Shown here one piece after another: positions 26,081 to 36,120 of a DNA stretch of 64,000 bases. The stretch spans positions 469,197-533,196 of the forward strand of contig NZ_VEEP01000002.1 in the NCBI RefSeq assembly GCF_007678455.1, in the 5' to 3' direction. Position 1 is the stretch's first letter; each line of letters opens with the position of its first letter. A program made the position numbers and the translations under genes. A model generated the notes under the pieces. It searched no databases, was not told where the DNA came from, and saw only the letters and a list, made by a program, of their open reading frames with translations. This stretch comes from Cytobacillus oceanisediminis 2691. Lineage in GTDB: Bacteria > Bacillota > Bacilli > Bacillales > Cytobacillaceae.

Positions 26081-26120
26081 ACCTGTGTAATTGACTCCGT
26101 TTCGAGTCGTCTACACAGGT
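26081..26120. terminator. Terminator at the end of the GGDEF remnant
   Basis: ACCTGTGTA and TACACAGGT perfect arms plus inner GACTC/GAGTC form a strong stem; T-runs occur on both sides. It overlaps the stop codon of the remnant. Confidence 0.75.
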
Positions 26121-26278
26121 TCTTTTTTGGATGTTTCCGCGATTATGGTTTGATTCTTGCCGTTCCTTTTCGCTTGATACAAGCTGTCATCTGCTGCTTT
26201 GAAGAAGTTTTCCTTACCGAGGCCCACTTCGTATGAGCACATCCCGACACTAATCGTGACATTCACGCTGGCCCCAGT
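26111..26278 (-). pseudogene. 3' remnant of a GGDEF (diguanylate cyclase) gene
   Basis: Fifty-five codons read VTISVGMCSYEVG then NFFKAADDSLYQAKRNGKNQ and end in TAG. This is the usual C-terminal end of a GGDEF domain. An in-frame stop lies just upstream and the catalytic GG(D/E)EF loop is absent, so only the tail survives. It converges on the P450 remnant. Confidence 0.75.
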
Positions 26279-26494
26279 TTATGATTGAAACGCAACAGAG
26301 AAAGTGAAATGGCTCTTAATAGACAATTTATCCCCTTCGCATACGGAATTACTAATCAATTAAACCTGTAAAAAATGCTAAATGACCATTCCATGAGTTT
26401 GGGAAAAAGTTACCTGAACGATGTATTCATCGACTTAAAGGTGTGAAAATAGGCGCAAAAAGACGGACTTAAGAGATTACTAGATAAAAATAGA
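26279..26494. other. Spacer between gene remnants and thiC
   Basis: No reading frame, repeat or family signature is recognised here; it may be further decayed sequence. Confidence 0.3.
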
Positions 26495-26511
26495 AAGCGG
26501 CTCGCCTTTTT
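26495..26511 (-). terminator. Short hairpin after thiC
   Basis: AAAGGCG-AGC-CGCTTT on the minus strand is followed by CTATTTTTA, 10 bases after the thiC stop. Confidence 0.5.
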
Positions 26512-26520
26512 AATCAGTTC

Positions 26521-28449
<1,929 letters not shown>

Positions 28450-28452
28450 TCA

Positions 28453-28547
28453 ACTTCCCCACGCTGGTATGATCCAGATCAGGTCCAAAGAGTCAAGGAA
28501 CTTTAACGCGTCCCTTTCTCAGCCCAAGCTATTGGGCACCCCTAGTT
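28453..28547 (-). ncRNA. TPP riboswitch (THI box)
   Basis: The minus strand has ACTAGGGGTGCC, GGGCTGAGA and GACCTGATCTGGATCATACCAGCG followed by GGGAAGT, all conserved parts of the thiamine pyrophosphate aptamer in order. With TPP bound, the downstream terminator forms and thiC is switched off. Confidence 0.97.
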
Positions 28548-29052
28548 ATTGCTATTCAGTTCCCTTCGAGTATACACAATACGAAAAATAAAGAAAAGTT
28601 TTTTAAGCAATAGAGTGCTTATTGCCTATATGGACAATAGAACACACTTTCAAGGAGTTTAGCTAAAGAAGCCCTTAGACAAATACCGACCAAATTCTCC
28701 CTCTTCCCTAGAGAGTACAAATAACTACTTGAAAATTAATATTTAAAAAACATGAAGACGATTAACACAGCTTCGTAAAGGCTGGTTGATTTATGTTATT
28801 AATCATTTTTAAAAAATCCCTCATTTCAAGTTCATACAGTACCTCTTCTGTTGAAAAAGCCATATTAAACATAAGTTTTACAATAGGGAAGTCCAAACAA
28901 CACGGGTGCATTCCTAAATTAGGCAAGAAGGCATGAGGTTAACGCATCTGCTCCGATAAATTATTGTCATCCTCCTGCAACAAAAATCACTTTAATGCAG
29001 GCATGTGATTCTCCCTTCCAATACCACAATAAATTATTAAATATTGGGTTTC
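28548..29052. other. Intergenic region between thiC leader and hssS
   Basis: About 500 AT-rich bases include the thiC promoter on one side. A 49-codon minus-strand frame at 28762-28911 lacks a convincing ribosome site and homology. Nothing else is supported. Confidence 0.35.
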
Positions 29053-30432
29053 TTAGTTACTTGGCAACTCTATAATAAAAGTACTTCCTTCATGATCTTT
29101 ACTATTCACCTTAATTTGACCATCATGAAGTTTAACAACTGTCCAGACAATCGAAAGCCCAAGTCCTGTTCCCTCGGTTGTCCGTGTTCTTGATGTATCT
29201 GCCCGATAAAAGCGATCAAAGATCCTCTCTATTTCTGTTTTGCTCAATCCTATTCCTGTATCTTCAAAGGTTACTTCGATCATTTCTCCTTTTTCTTCAA
29301 TCGATATGTCAATACTGCCGCCAGATTGATTATATTTGATGGCATTCGTCAATAAATTATCCCAAACAGTATTCAGGAGAGAAGGGTCTCCGTTGATTTC
29401 AATGTCTGGTAAGGTGTAGCTGAGCATGATATTTTTTTCATTTACCAGCCATTGATAACTTCGCAGCAACTCCTTGATTTGCTGGCCCACATTATAACGT
29501 CTTTTTTTCAATATATCCTCATTACGATCTAACGACGCAAGGATTAATAATTGTTTGGTTAAAGTAGACAGCCTTCTGATTTCACCATTAATAATGGAAA
29601 AGTAATGGCTTCTTTCTTCTGCACTTACTGATTTATTTTCCAATAGATTTGTATATGCTTTTATATTAGAAAGAGGGGACTGGATATCATGAGAAATGTT
29701 CGAGATGAACTCCTTTCTCATGTCTTCCATTTGCTCCAATCTTCTTGCCATCCGTAAAAAACTATGTGAAAGCTCTCCTAATTCATCATGGCGAGTGATC
29801 TCGAGTTCGACATTAAAGTCGCCATTCGAGAGCGATTTTGTGGCTGTTGTTAATTTCGAAATAGGTTTGACCAAATACTTGGTACTGACGAGCACGATGA
29901 CGATACTTAACATAATCGTGATTAAAAGCATCCATCCAAATAAAAGATGCATCTCATTAAAAAGAAATTTGATATCAGGCCTGACGAAAAGAGCATAATT
30001 CACTCCATTATGTGTTAACGGAACACCAATTGTATTCTTTAATTCATTTGCAAAAAAGCCTGTTACAAACGTTTTTTGCGGAAAATGAAGAATACCATGA
30101 TAATCATTGCCGTTTAATACGGACTCTTTTGTTGAAACAAAAAGACTTTTGTCCCTGAACGGAGAGCCAAAGAAAGCTTCTTCTCCCGAATGGTCAACCA
30201 AGTAAATCTGATAGCCAATTGCAGAGATATTCTCCAGGTACTCGTTCAGGTTGGCATCAGGATGCTCGTCCGTGTACCTGGCAATCGAATGAGCAATCAT
30301 TGTGATTTTTTGATCGTTCTGCGGCTTCAAATTTTGCTGGTAATAAGCATTGGATACGATAAAGGCCAGGATACTGCTAAAAACCATGATTCCGATCGTA
30401 ATGACAACAAACTTCACATAAAGAGATTTCAT
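29053..30432 (-). CDS. hssS: Heme-sensing histidine kinase HssS
   Basis: The 459-residue sensor kinase has membrane spans near residues 7-28 and 163-184 flanking an extracellular sensor, a HAMP domain (about 185-238), a HisKA dimerisation domain with phospho-His248 (FISNISHDIQSPLSN), and an HATPase domain (DNLLTNAIKYN, then DTGIGLS and GTGLGLSIV). Its partner HssR, and hrtA and hrtB next door, identify it as HssS, which senses heme at the membrane. Its start overlaps the hssR stop by 4 bases. Confidence 0.88.
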   Translation of the reverse strand: MKSLYVKFVVITIGIMVFSSILAFIVSNAYYQQNLKPQNDQKITMIAHSIARYTDEHPDANLNEYLENISAIGYQIYLVDHSGEEAFFGSPFRDKSLFVSTKESVLNGNDYHGILHFPQKTFVTGFFANELKNTIGVPLTHNGVNYALFVRPDIKFLFNEMHLLFGWMLLITIMLSIVIVLVSTKYLVKPISKLTTATKSLSNGDFNVELEITRHDELGELSHSFLRMARRLEQMEDMRKEFISNISHDIQSPLSNIKAYTNLLENKSVSAEERSHYFSIINGEIRRLSTLTKQLLILASLDRNEDILKKRRYNVGQQIKELLRSYQWLVNEKNIMLSYTLPDIEINGDPSLLNTVWDNLLTNAIKYNQSGGSIDISIEEKGEMIEVTFEDTGIGLSKTEIERIFDRFYRADTSRTRTTEGTGLGLSIVWTVVKLHDGQIKVNSKDHEGSTFIIELPSN

Positions 30433-31109
30433 TGGCGCTTAGCCTCCAGTGAATAGCCGACACCACGGACTGTTTTTATTTGAAAGTCATCTGTCAGTTT
30501 AGAAAAGCGCTCTCTTAACCTTTTTATATGCACATCAACCGTCCGCTCATCACCTTCATAATCCAAACCCCAGATATGTTCAATCAAATGGTCCCTGGTA
30601 AACACCTGCATCGGTTTGGACATGAGAAAATACAAAAGTTCAAACTCCTTTAAAGGAAGAAGGATTGTCCGTTTTCCGATTGTTACTTCATAGCTTTGTT
30701 TGTTGATCATTGTACTGCCGATGCGGAGGATGGATTCATCTGTTTTATGATCATATCGGCGCAGCAGAGCTTTAATTCGGAAACTTAACTCCTTCGGTTC
30801 GAAAGGTTTAACCAGGTAATCATCCGTACCTGCCCGGAATCCTTGCTCTTTATCCTCAATTTGACTTTTAGCCGTTAACAGGATCACTGGAATATTAAAC
30901 TGGCTTCGAATTTTTTCAGTCAATGTATAGCCATCCATAAAAGGCATCATCACATCAACAACGGCCAGATCACATACTTCCTTATTAAGAATGTTCAGCG
31001 CTTCGAGTCCTTCCTTTGCCTTGTATACTGTATAACCCTGTTCAGATAAATGGATAGTTAAAAACGTTAAGACATTCACATCGTCGTCAACAATCAAGAT
31101 ATTCGCCAT
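30429..31109 (-). CDS. hssR: Heme-response regulator HssR
   Basis: The 226-residue OmpR-family regulator has a receiver domain with phospho-Asp52 (VVDVMMPFMDG) and Lys in LVKPF, and a winged-helix domain with IWGLDYEGDERTVDVHIKRLR. These stretches are very close to Staphylococcus and Bacillus HssR. It activates the heme efflux pump hrtAB from direct repeats of the GTTCATATT type; such a repeat lies upstream of hrtB at 32996-33015. AAGGAG precedes the ATG. Confidence 0.9.
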   Translation of the reverse strand: MANILIVDDDVNVLTFLTIHLSEQGYTVYKAKEGLEALNILNKEVCDLAVVDVMMPFMDGYTLTEKIRSQFNIPVILLTAKSQIEDKEQGFRAGTDDYLVKPFEPKELSFRIKALLRRYDHKTDESILRIGSTMINKQSYEVTIGKRTILLPLKEFELLYFLMSKPMQVFTRDHLIEHIWGLDYEGDERTVDVHIKRLRERFSKLTDDFQIKTVRGVGYSLEAKRQ

Positions 31110-31184
31110 ATTCAGATCTCCTTGGGTAAAAAGTTGCCGTCCACTTTTATTTCGTCACAATAAGCTATGATTCAAACAAAAAAT

Positions 31185-31208
31185 AGCCTGGCGCAATAAG
31201 CCTGGGCT
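31185..31208. terminator. Bidirectional hairpin between hrtA and hssR
   Basis: AGCC-AGGC type arms (AGCCTGGC and GCCTGGGCT) are flanked by A- and T-runs. It would end the hrtB-hrtA transcript before hssR. Confidence 0.7.
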
Positions 31209-31235
31209 GTTTTTTGTGATAAAATACTGCTTTTC

Positions 31236-31913
31236 TCATTTTGCAATTTGGCCATCACTCATTTTAATGATGTGGTCAGCGTAACGAAGCATTTCCTCAT
31301 CATGAGTGACCATTAAGGTAGTAATATTTAATGTCTTGGTTAAATCTCTGATTAATGTCATGATATCTTTAGATCTCTTTGAATCCAGGCTTGCAGTTGG
31401 TTCGTCTGCAAAAAGAACTTTAGGCTTATGAATGATGGCACGGGCAATTGCCACCCTCTGTTTTTCCCCGCCTGATAAGGAAGATGGATAAGCATTTTTC
31501 CGATGTTCCATTCCCACCAATTCCAGAATCCGTTTAATTTCTCTTTTTTGTTCCCGTTTCTCTAACTTTGCTTCCGAAACATCTAACATCAGCATGAGTT
31601 GTTCTTCAACGGTCAGGAACGGGACAAGGTGTGCAAATTGAAAGACAAAACCGAATTTACTTGCCCTTATTTTTCTGACCTGCTCTGGACTCATGTCCGT
31701 CAAATTTTCGCCTTCAAAAATAACATGTCCTTCCGATGTAGGCTGGAGGCCAGCAGCAATTGTAAGCAGCGTACTTTTACCAGAACCGGATGCACCCACT
31801 AAGGCGATGATTTCTCCTTCTTTAAGGGAGAGGTTGATTCCTTTTAGTATTTCTTCTTTGACTTCCCCATTCGTAAACGTCTTTCTCACTTCATCAATTT
31901 GAAATAATGCCAT
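31236..31913 (-). CDS. hrtA: Heme efflux ABC transporter ATPase HrtA
   Basis: This 225-residue MacB/LolD-type ATPase has Walker A GASGSGKST (near residue 40), signature LSGGEKQRVAIARA and Walker B VLFADEPTASLD. With HrtB it protects against toxic heme. The ATG at 31913 follows AGGAGAGG, which lies inside the 3' end of hrtB; a longer upstream frame has no ribosome site and overlaps hrtB. One base separates it from hrtB. Confidence 0.9.
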   Translation of the reverse strand: MALFQIDEVRKTFTNGEVKEEILKGINLSLKEGEIIALVGASGSGKSTLLTIAAGLQPTSEGHVIFEGENLTDMSPEQVRKIRASKFGFVFQFAHLVPFLTVEEQLMLMLDVSEAKLEKREQKREIKRILELVGMEHRKNAYPSSLSGGEKQRVAIARAIIHKPKVLFADEPTASLDSKRSKDIMTLIRDLTKTLNITTLMVTHDEEMLRYADHIIKMSDGQIAK

Positions 31914-31914
31914 T

Positions 31915-32949
31915 TTACACCTCTCCTTGTTGTATCGCATGTAGTGGCTCGACCTTTTTGATTTGAATACCAGACAGTGTAGCTCCGATAAATCCAATGA
32001 CCAAAAATACGACAGACAATTGTGCTGTTGTCTCAATTGGCAAACTGAAAGGCATTTCTTTTGGTGCTATCATATTAAAGATTTGACTGAATGCAATAGA
32101 CAAAGCAAGTGACGTTCCTGTAATAAAAATCATTTGGGCCCACATCATTTTGAATAATTTACTTGTCTTCAGACCGATTGCCTTTAAAATACCGTACAAG
32201 CCAATCTTTTGAACGTTCATCATATAGAAGAAGATCGCGAACAGCATTCCACTAATCACGACTAAGAACCAGACAATCATGTTAAGAGACATCTGTTCCG
32301 CATTATAACTTGGAATACTATTGAGAAATTGGTTCTTGGAAAATGCCTGTAAACCATTCACTTCTTCTGCTTGATCCTCACCAGGTGCGAATACCAATTG
32401 CATTTCCTCTACTCGATACATTTCTTTGTAGTTCTCACTATTAATGAAAGCAACAGGTGCATGGCTGAACTTCGTTTGTTCAACAAATCCTTTTACAATG
32501 AACTCGCCACTGAATTGATTGTTCGTTAACGTATCCCCAACTTTTATCCCTTTATCCTCCATTGAACGGTCCAACCAAACTTCTCCGGCTTTGACATCCT
32601 TAAATAAGTCTGACTCTGTTGAGGTGACAAAAGCCACACTTTGCTGTTTTCCCTGCTCATCATTCAAAAAGCCCATTTGGATCGAAAGTGCCATAGCATC
32701 TTTCTGATCGTTCAGTAACTTTTCCTGGACCTCGCTATCTATTTTAGACAGATTAAAGGTTTCATCTGCCTCTTCATTCATATAAAAATATCCGTCTGGT
32801 AAATCTTTGATTAAAGAAGCATTATCCTGCGACAATCCATTCGCTAAACCAGAAATAATAAAGGTTAATAAACTAACCAGAAAAACAATCGAACCTAATA
32901 TCAAAAATCTTACTTTATTTTTCTTCATTTCTTTCCAGGCAAGGTTCAT
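31915..32949 (-). CDS. hrtB: Heme efflux ABC transporter permease HrtB
   Basis: The 344-residue FtsX/MacB-type permease begins MNLAWKEMKKNKVRF, has a first membrane span near residues 14-36, a large extracellular domain, and three C-terminal spans (about 227-250, 275-300, 312-332). It ends in the usual IKKVEPLHAIQQGEV. ATG at 32949 is chosen because GGAGG lies 8 bases before it; two other in-frame ATGs are closer to or overlap that site. It is the first gene of hrtB-hrtA, with an HssR-box-like repeat 47 bases upstream. Confidence 0.88.
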   Translation of the reverse strand: MNLAWKEMKKNKVRFLILGSIVFLVSLLTFIISGLANGLSQDNASLIKDLPDGYFYMNEEADETFNLSKIDSEVQEKLLNDQKDAMALSIQMGFLNDEQGKQQSVAFVTSTESDLFKDVKAGEVWLDRSMEDKGIKVGDTLTNNQFSGEFIVKGFVEQTKFSHAPVAFINSENYKEMYRVEEMQLVFAPGEDQAEEVNGLQAFSKNQFLNSIPSYNAEQMSLNMIVWFLVVISGMLFAIFFYMMNVQKIGLYGILKAIGLKTSKLFKMMWAQMIFITGTSLALSIAFSQIFNMIAPKEMPFSLPIETTAQLSVVFLVIGFIGATLSGIQIKKVEPLHAIQQGEV

Positions 32950-32995
32950 CATTACATCCTCCATTCTCTCTTTGACTTCCTTAGAATAAACCTCT

Positions 32996-33015
32996 TATAT
33001 GAATGGACGATGAAC
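32996..33015 (-). promoter_or_regulatory. HssR-box-like direct repeat before hrtBA
   Basis: On the minus strand GTTCATCGT-CC-ATTCATATA repeats a 9-base unit with 2-base spacing. It matches the known HssR target of two GTTCATATT units 2 bases apart at most positions. Confidence 0.65.
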
Positions 33016-33151
33016 GGGATGTTACATTTTAAGACCTGGATTAACAAGGACATTGTGTCCCCAAAAATCGATTTCCTGATTAGGAATAAGATGACTCTCC
33101 CCCTGCATGTTTTGCTCTTACTTAATTAAAAAAGCATAAATTCTTCGGGCT

Positions 33152-33180
33152 ATATTTTTGGTTAGCGAACCTAAAAATAT
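33152..33180. promoter_or_regulatory. DtxR/IdeR-box-like palindrome without an obvious gene
   Basis: ATATTTTT-GGTT-AGCG-AACCT-AAAAATAT is a near-perfect dyad. Its core TTAGGTT..CTAACC is one base shorter than the DtxR consensus TTAGGTTAGSCTAACCTAA. It lies 200 bases upstream of hrtB and points on the plus strand at a region with no gene. Confidence 0.4.
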
Positions 33181-33270
33181 GTTAGTATCCTGGGGAAGTT
33201 TTTTTCTACCGAGCTGAAGTCTTTATGGAAACGCGGGCATAGCCAGGTATTTTCATTTTCAAAGTAAAAA

Positions 33271-33294
33271 AAAGAGCATGCATCGATGCTCTTT
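33271..33294. terminator. Terminator
   Basis: AAAGAGCAT and ATGCTCTTT are perfect 9-base arms with A- and T-runs on both sides, 55 bases after the small gene at 33349. Confidence 0.8.
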
Positions 33295-33348
33295 TACCAC
33301 CTATATCGGTTTGTAAGAAGTAACCTACTCCTTTTTAGCTGGCATCTG

Positions 33349-33549
33349 TCAGCCACCTTCAATGCAAGTAGCGCTTGAGCTGCCGACAACAAGATTGAGC
33401 TCTGATAACAAGGCAGATAGAACCGACTCTTGTACCAGCGTACCCAGTGTTTTTTCAGAGATTGGGACATTGTATTTTTTAAAGGTATTCTCTGTGTTTC
33501 CCCACACTTCAACAATTGCTTTTGGAGACATAGTTGATTGAATTACCAC
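33349..33549 (-). CDS. Small protein with C-terminal Cys motif, unknown
   Basis: The 66-residue acidic protein starts at a GTG with GAGGGAG 8 bases upstream and ends ...LNLVVGSSSATCIEGG. Its middle has FKKYNVPISEKTLGTLV. There is no membrane segment. The single Cys in the conserved-looking tail could bind a metal or thiol partner. It is a lone gene between terminators. I do not recognise the family; the frame is supported by the ribosome site and a proper terminator. Confidence 0.55.
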   Translation of the reverse strand: MVIQSTMSPKAIVEVWGNTENTFKKYNVPISEKTLGTLVQESVLSALLSELNLVVGSSSATCIEGG

Positions 33550-33693
33550 CTCTATCACTCCCTCTTTTACATTGTACCACTCTCTATTTCTATAGAACAT
33601 ACAACTTTATTTTCCCTGAAACTGCTTTTTCGATTTGAAATAGCTACTAATTTCTCACACGAAATCTCACAAAAAACAGGCTTAAAATCAAAT

Positions 33694-33732
33694 AAAACAG
33701 ACCACTCCGTCTCCTGCGGAATAGTCTGTTTT
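33694..33732 (-). terminator. Terminator of the acyl-CoA-dehydrogenase-like gene
   Basis: AAAACAGAC and GTCTGTTTT arms plus an inner CCG/CGG pair make a strong hairpin about 100 bases after the stop at 33831. Confidence 0.75.
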
Positions 33733-33830
33733 TTAACTGCTGCTTTTACCCCATCAGAAGGGAACCCGTTAGGATGGACATGCTGTCCATTAACATAAGC
33801 GACAAGCTGTACTGTCAAAAGCAGCCTGCC

Positions 33831-34877
33831 CTATTTAACTTGATGGAGCATTTTTTCAAGATGCTTGACCGTAGGAGTCAGATTAACAAGAAAATAGGAT
33901 TCTCTTAATCTTCTTGATGGCGCACTGTACTTCAGATAACCCGCTCCGCCTTGATGAAGCATGCTGCCATGAGCAGCTTTTGAAGTTAGATAGGCAGTAC
34001 GCAATCGTAATTGAAGGAGGTCTTTCCATTGTTGCAAGAGAGTCTCTCCGCCAGCAAGCTTATATGTTTCTTTACGGATTTGCTCTAATTCTTTTTCTAG
34101 ATCATCAGGCTGAATGGAAAGATAGTCATTGCAGCCTCCCTGCTTATTGCAAACCTGACGGATGGAAGCGATCGATGCCTCTGTTACACCCAGACCAAGC
34201 GGGATTTGATATAGGACAAAGGCCGGCCTGATTTTTTCAATGAATGTATCCACATCATGCGAGACAACCCATTTCTCAGGAATTGTCACTTCATCGAATG
34301 CACATGAATAAGTGGCACTGCCGTTCACGCCTAAATACTCAAGCTTTGCTTTCAAAGTAAGTCCCTCTGCATGGCAAGGAACTACTGCCATCATTCTTTG
34401 ATCGGGGCTAACCTCTGCAATGATCCCGAACCAATGGTCCTTACCCAGATTTGAAACAGAAGGCAATTGCCCATTCACCCTATATCCTTCATTCGTTTTC
34501 GTCGCTTTTAAATGCAATGTTTCCAGCCCGGCATAATACTTCATCGGATTGGAAAGCCCGGTCCCGCCCAGAAGCTGGCCATTTTCCAACTGAGGTAAAA
34601 TTTCTTCCTTTAAGTACCTATTATCACTATTTCGGATATAAGTTAATGATGCAAGGTGGCACCAAAGGTTAAAACCAGTTGTCATGCAGACTTTAGATAC
34701 TTCTTCTACCACATGGACTTCTGTTGAAAAGTCTACCCCAGTATCGGAATTCAAGAATCCAGCTTTGCCAATGCTTTTAAGAAATTCCTCCGCATAATAG
34801 GCTTCAGCGTCAATCCTGCGCACGAATGGCTTAAGCTGTTCCTGGATTAAGACCGCCAAACTCGTCATATCTTTCAA
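33831..34877 (-). CDS. Acyl-CoA-dehydrogenase-fold flavoprotein (possible flavin-dependent monooxygenase)
   Basis: This roughly 348-residue protein has the acyl-CoA dehydrogenase layout: helical N-terminal domain, middle beta domain (GGTGLSNPMKYYAG near residue 105) and C-terminal four-helix domain. The usual catalytic Glu region is not obvious, and it is short. In this fold SfnB and DszC-like members are FMN-dependent monooxygenases that release sulfite or oxidise sulfur compounds, which would fit the SsuABC-like importer nearby. TTG at 34877 follows GAGAGGGAAGC; ATG at 34868 is an alternative. It is downstream of the DUF4242 gene across a weak hairpin. Confidence 0.65.
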   Translation of the reverse strand: MKDMTSLAVLIQEQLKPFVRRIDAEAYYAEEFLKSIGKAGFLNSDTGVDFSTEVHVVEEVSKVCMTTGFNLWCHLASLTYIRNSDNRYLKEEILPQLENGQLLGGTGLSNPMKYYAGLETLHLKATKTNEGYRVNGQLPSVSNLGKDHWFGIIAEVSPDQRMMAVVPCHAEGLTLKAKLEYLGVNGSATYSCAFDEVTIPEKWVVSHDVDTFIEKIRPAFVLYQIPLGLGVTEASIASIRQVCNKQGGCNDYLSIQPDDLEKELEQIRKETYKLAGGETLLQQWKDLLQLRLRTAYLTSKAAHGSMLHQGGAGYLKYSAPSRRLRESYFLVNLTPTVKHLEKMLHQVK

Positions 34878-34914
34878 AGCTTCCCTCTCCCTTTTCATGC
34901 CGTTTTAAAAAGAA

Positions 34915-34934
34915 AACCTCCAGAAAAGGAGGTT
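34915..34934 (-). terminator. Attenuating hairpin between DUF4242 gene and flavoprotein gene
   Basis: AACCTCC-N6-GGAGGTT is followed on the minus strand by TTCTTTTT. It would leave the upstream gene more expressed than the downstream one. Confidence 0.65.
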
Positions 34935-34940
34935 CCGCAC

Positions 34941-35468
34941 TTATGACAATTCAGTAATGGTATCGATCGGCGCCTTAACAGCTTCGCGAGCCTTCTTGAC
35001 TGTAGACTCATCTGGAGAATCATAGAAGCAAAGGCATTTTGTCATATCTTCACATACATAGGTCCTTGAGAATGTGACTTCAGGAACTTCCGAATAGTGA
35101 ACGGAATTCTTGGATTTCCTTTCTAGGTAAGCATCCATTGTCAGGTTTTCTGGAAGGTTCCATTCAACAAGGTAATTCACTTTGTCTGCCTGTTTCTTTA
35201 CTTCCTCTAAATCCCTTCCGACAAGACGGACAGGCTTGATTAGAGTGACAGGAACTCCTAATGCTCTTAAACCTTCATTGATGACATTTCGCTCTTCCGC
35301 CTCAAGAATAAAGAAAGCCCTTGATAAATCCTTTGCCACTTGGACCTCAATTAAAGTGGCATTTTGCTTGCCTAACTCATCACGGATCTCACCGGCCTTC
35401 TTTTCAAAAGCCTCTTTATCTTTCACTGCACTGTTAAAAATTGATTCCACTAAATATAAAGTTGCCAT
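34941..35468 (-). CDS. DUF4242-domain protein
   Basis: This 175-residue protein has two tandem ferredoxin-like halves. The first starts MATLYLVESIF; the second has MDAYLERKSKNSVHYSEV near residue 108 and YVCEDMTKCLCFYDSPDE near 137, the block typical of DUF4242/SCO4226-type proteins, where it forms a possible metal site. The function is unknown. AGGAGGAATAAGGA precedes the ATG. It is divergent from the HxlR gene and first in a two-gene unit with the flavoprotein. Confidence 0.7.
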   Translation of the reverse strand: MATLYLVESIFNSAVKDKEAFEKKAGEIRDELGKQNATLIEVQVAKDLSRAFFILEAEERNVINEGLRALGVPVTLIKPVRLVGRDLEEVKKQADKVNYLVEWNLPENLTMDAYLERKSKNSVHYSEVPEVTFSRTYVCEDMTKCLCFYDSPDESTVKKAREAVKAPIDTITELS

Positions 35469-35509
35469 TCCTTATTCCTCCTTAGTGTATGTGTATATAT
35501 CCAATCTGT

Positions 35510-35569
35510 TTACTTGGTATTACTTATAGATTATTTTATTATACTAAGTAATAAAAAACAACTTAGTTG
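35510..35569. promoter_or_regulatory. Palindromes in the DUF4242/HxlR divergent promoter
   Basis: TTACTTGGTAT (35510) and ATACTAAGTAA (35541) are 11-base arms with one mismatch. CAAC-TTA-GTTG lies at 35559. HxlR regulators bind such dyads. The 15-mer TTATTTTATTATACT at 35531 recurs exactly at 38746 before the ABC operon. Confidence 0.55.
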
Positions 35570-35622
35570 TTTGAAAATTTTTATGATATGATTTATTTAA
35601 CCAAGCTTCGGAGGTTTTATCT

Positions 35623-36075
35623 ATGAGAGAATCTAAATATGATTTGCCATGCAATATCGCCCAGACCTTGAATATCATTGGAGATCGGTGGACCTTACTG
35701 GTATTGCACGAAATCTTAGCAGGAAGAACCACTTTCAATGAAATAAAGAAAGAACTCAATGGTATTTCATCCAATATACTGTCGGACCGCTTAAAACATT
35801 TGGAGCAGGCGGGACTCGTGATCTCTTCCCTTTATTCAGAACATCCCCCAAGATATGAATACAGGCTTACAGAAAGCGGCAAAGAACTCGAAGGAGTTTT
35901 TAATGCCATGATCATGTGGGGCAGGAACAATCTTGAAAAATGCTACAAGAAGTTAATTCATACAGAGTGCAAGCACGAAGTGGAGTTAGCCTACTATTGT
36001 CCCCACTGCAAAAGAAATGTTGATGAAGTTGAAGCAATCGAGCTTGAAAAAGTAGACACAACTGGACTCAAATAA
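35623..36075 (+). CDS. HxlR-family transcriptional regulator
   Basis: The 150-residue protein has a winged-helix HxlR domain (residues about 10-100: DLPCNIAQTLNIIGDRWTLLVLHEI, ISSNILSDRLKHLEQAGL, PPRYEYRLTESGKEL). A C-terminal CPHC motif with an earlier Cys/His (HTECKHEVELAYYCPHCKR) looks like a small zinc ribbon. The N-terminal Cys of the family is present at residue 11 and often serves as a redox or electrophile sensor. CGGAGG precedes the ATG. Divergence from the DUF4242 gene and a shared 15-mer with the ABC operon suggest that it controls both. Confidence 0.88.
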   Translation: MRESKYDLPCNIAQTLNIIGDRWTLLVLHEILAGRTTFNEIKKELNGISSNILSDRLKHLEQAGLVISSLYSEHPPRYEYRLTESGKELEGVFNAMIMWGRNNLEKCYKKLIHTECKHEVELAYYCPHCKRNVDEVEAIELEKVDTTGLK

Positions 36076-36085
36076 AACATCATTG

Positions 36086-36113
36086 AGACAGAGAGCGATC
36101 ATGCCCTCTGTCT
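36086..36113 (+). terminator. Terminator of the HxlR gene
   Basis: AGACAGAG and CTCTGTCT perfect arms are followed by TTTCTG. It also faces the ABC permease gene that ends at 36121. Confidence 0.8.
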
Positions 36114-36120
36114 TTTCTGT

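Noticed and set aside
28762-28911. 49-codon minus-strand frame in the thiC-hssS gap
   Set aside because: A vague likeness to transposase N-termini was not enough, and no ribosome site was seen.
33294-33515. 73-codon frame overlapping the small Cys-tail gene
   Set aside because: Shadow frame in another phase that runs into the terminator; it has no ribosome site.
33567-33818. 83-codon minus-strand frame after the flavoprotein gene
   Set aside because: It spans the strong terminator at 33694-33732 and lacks a ribosome site.
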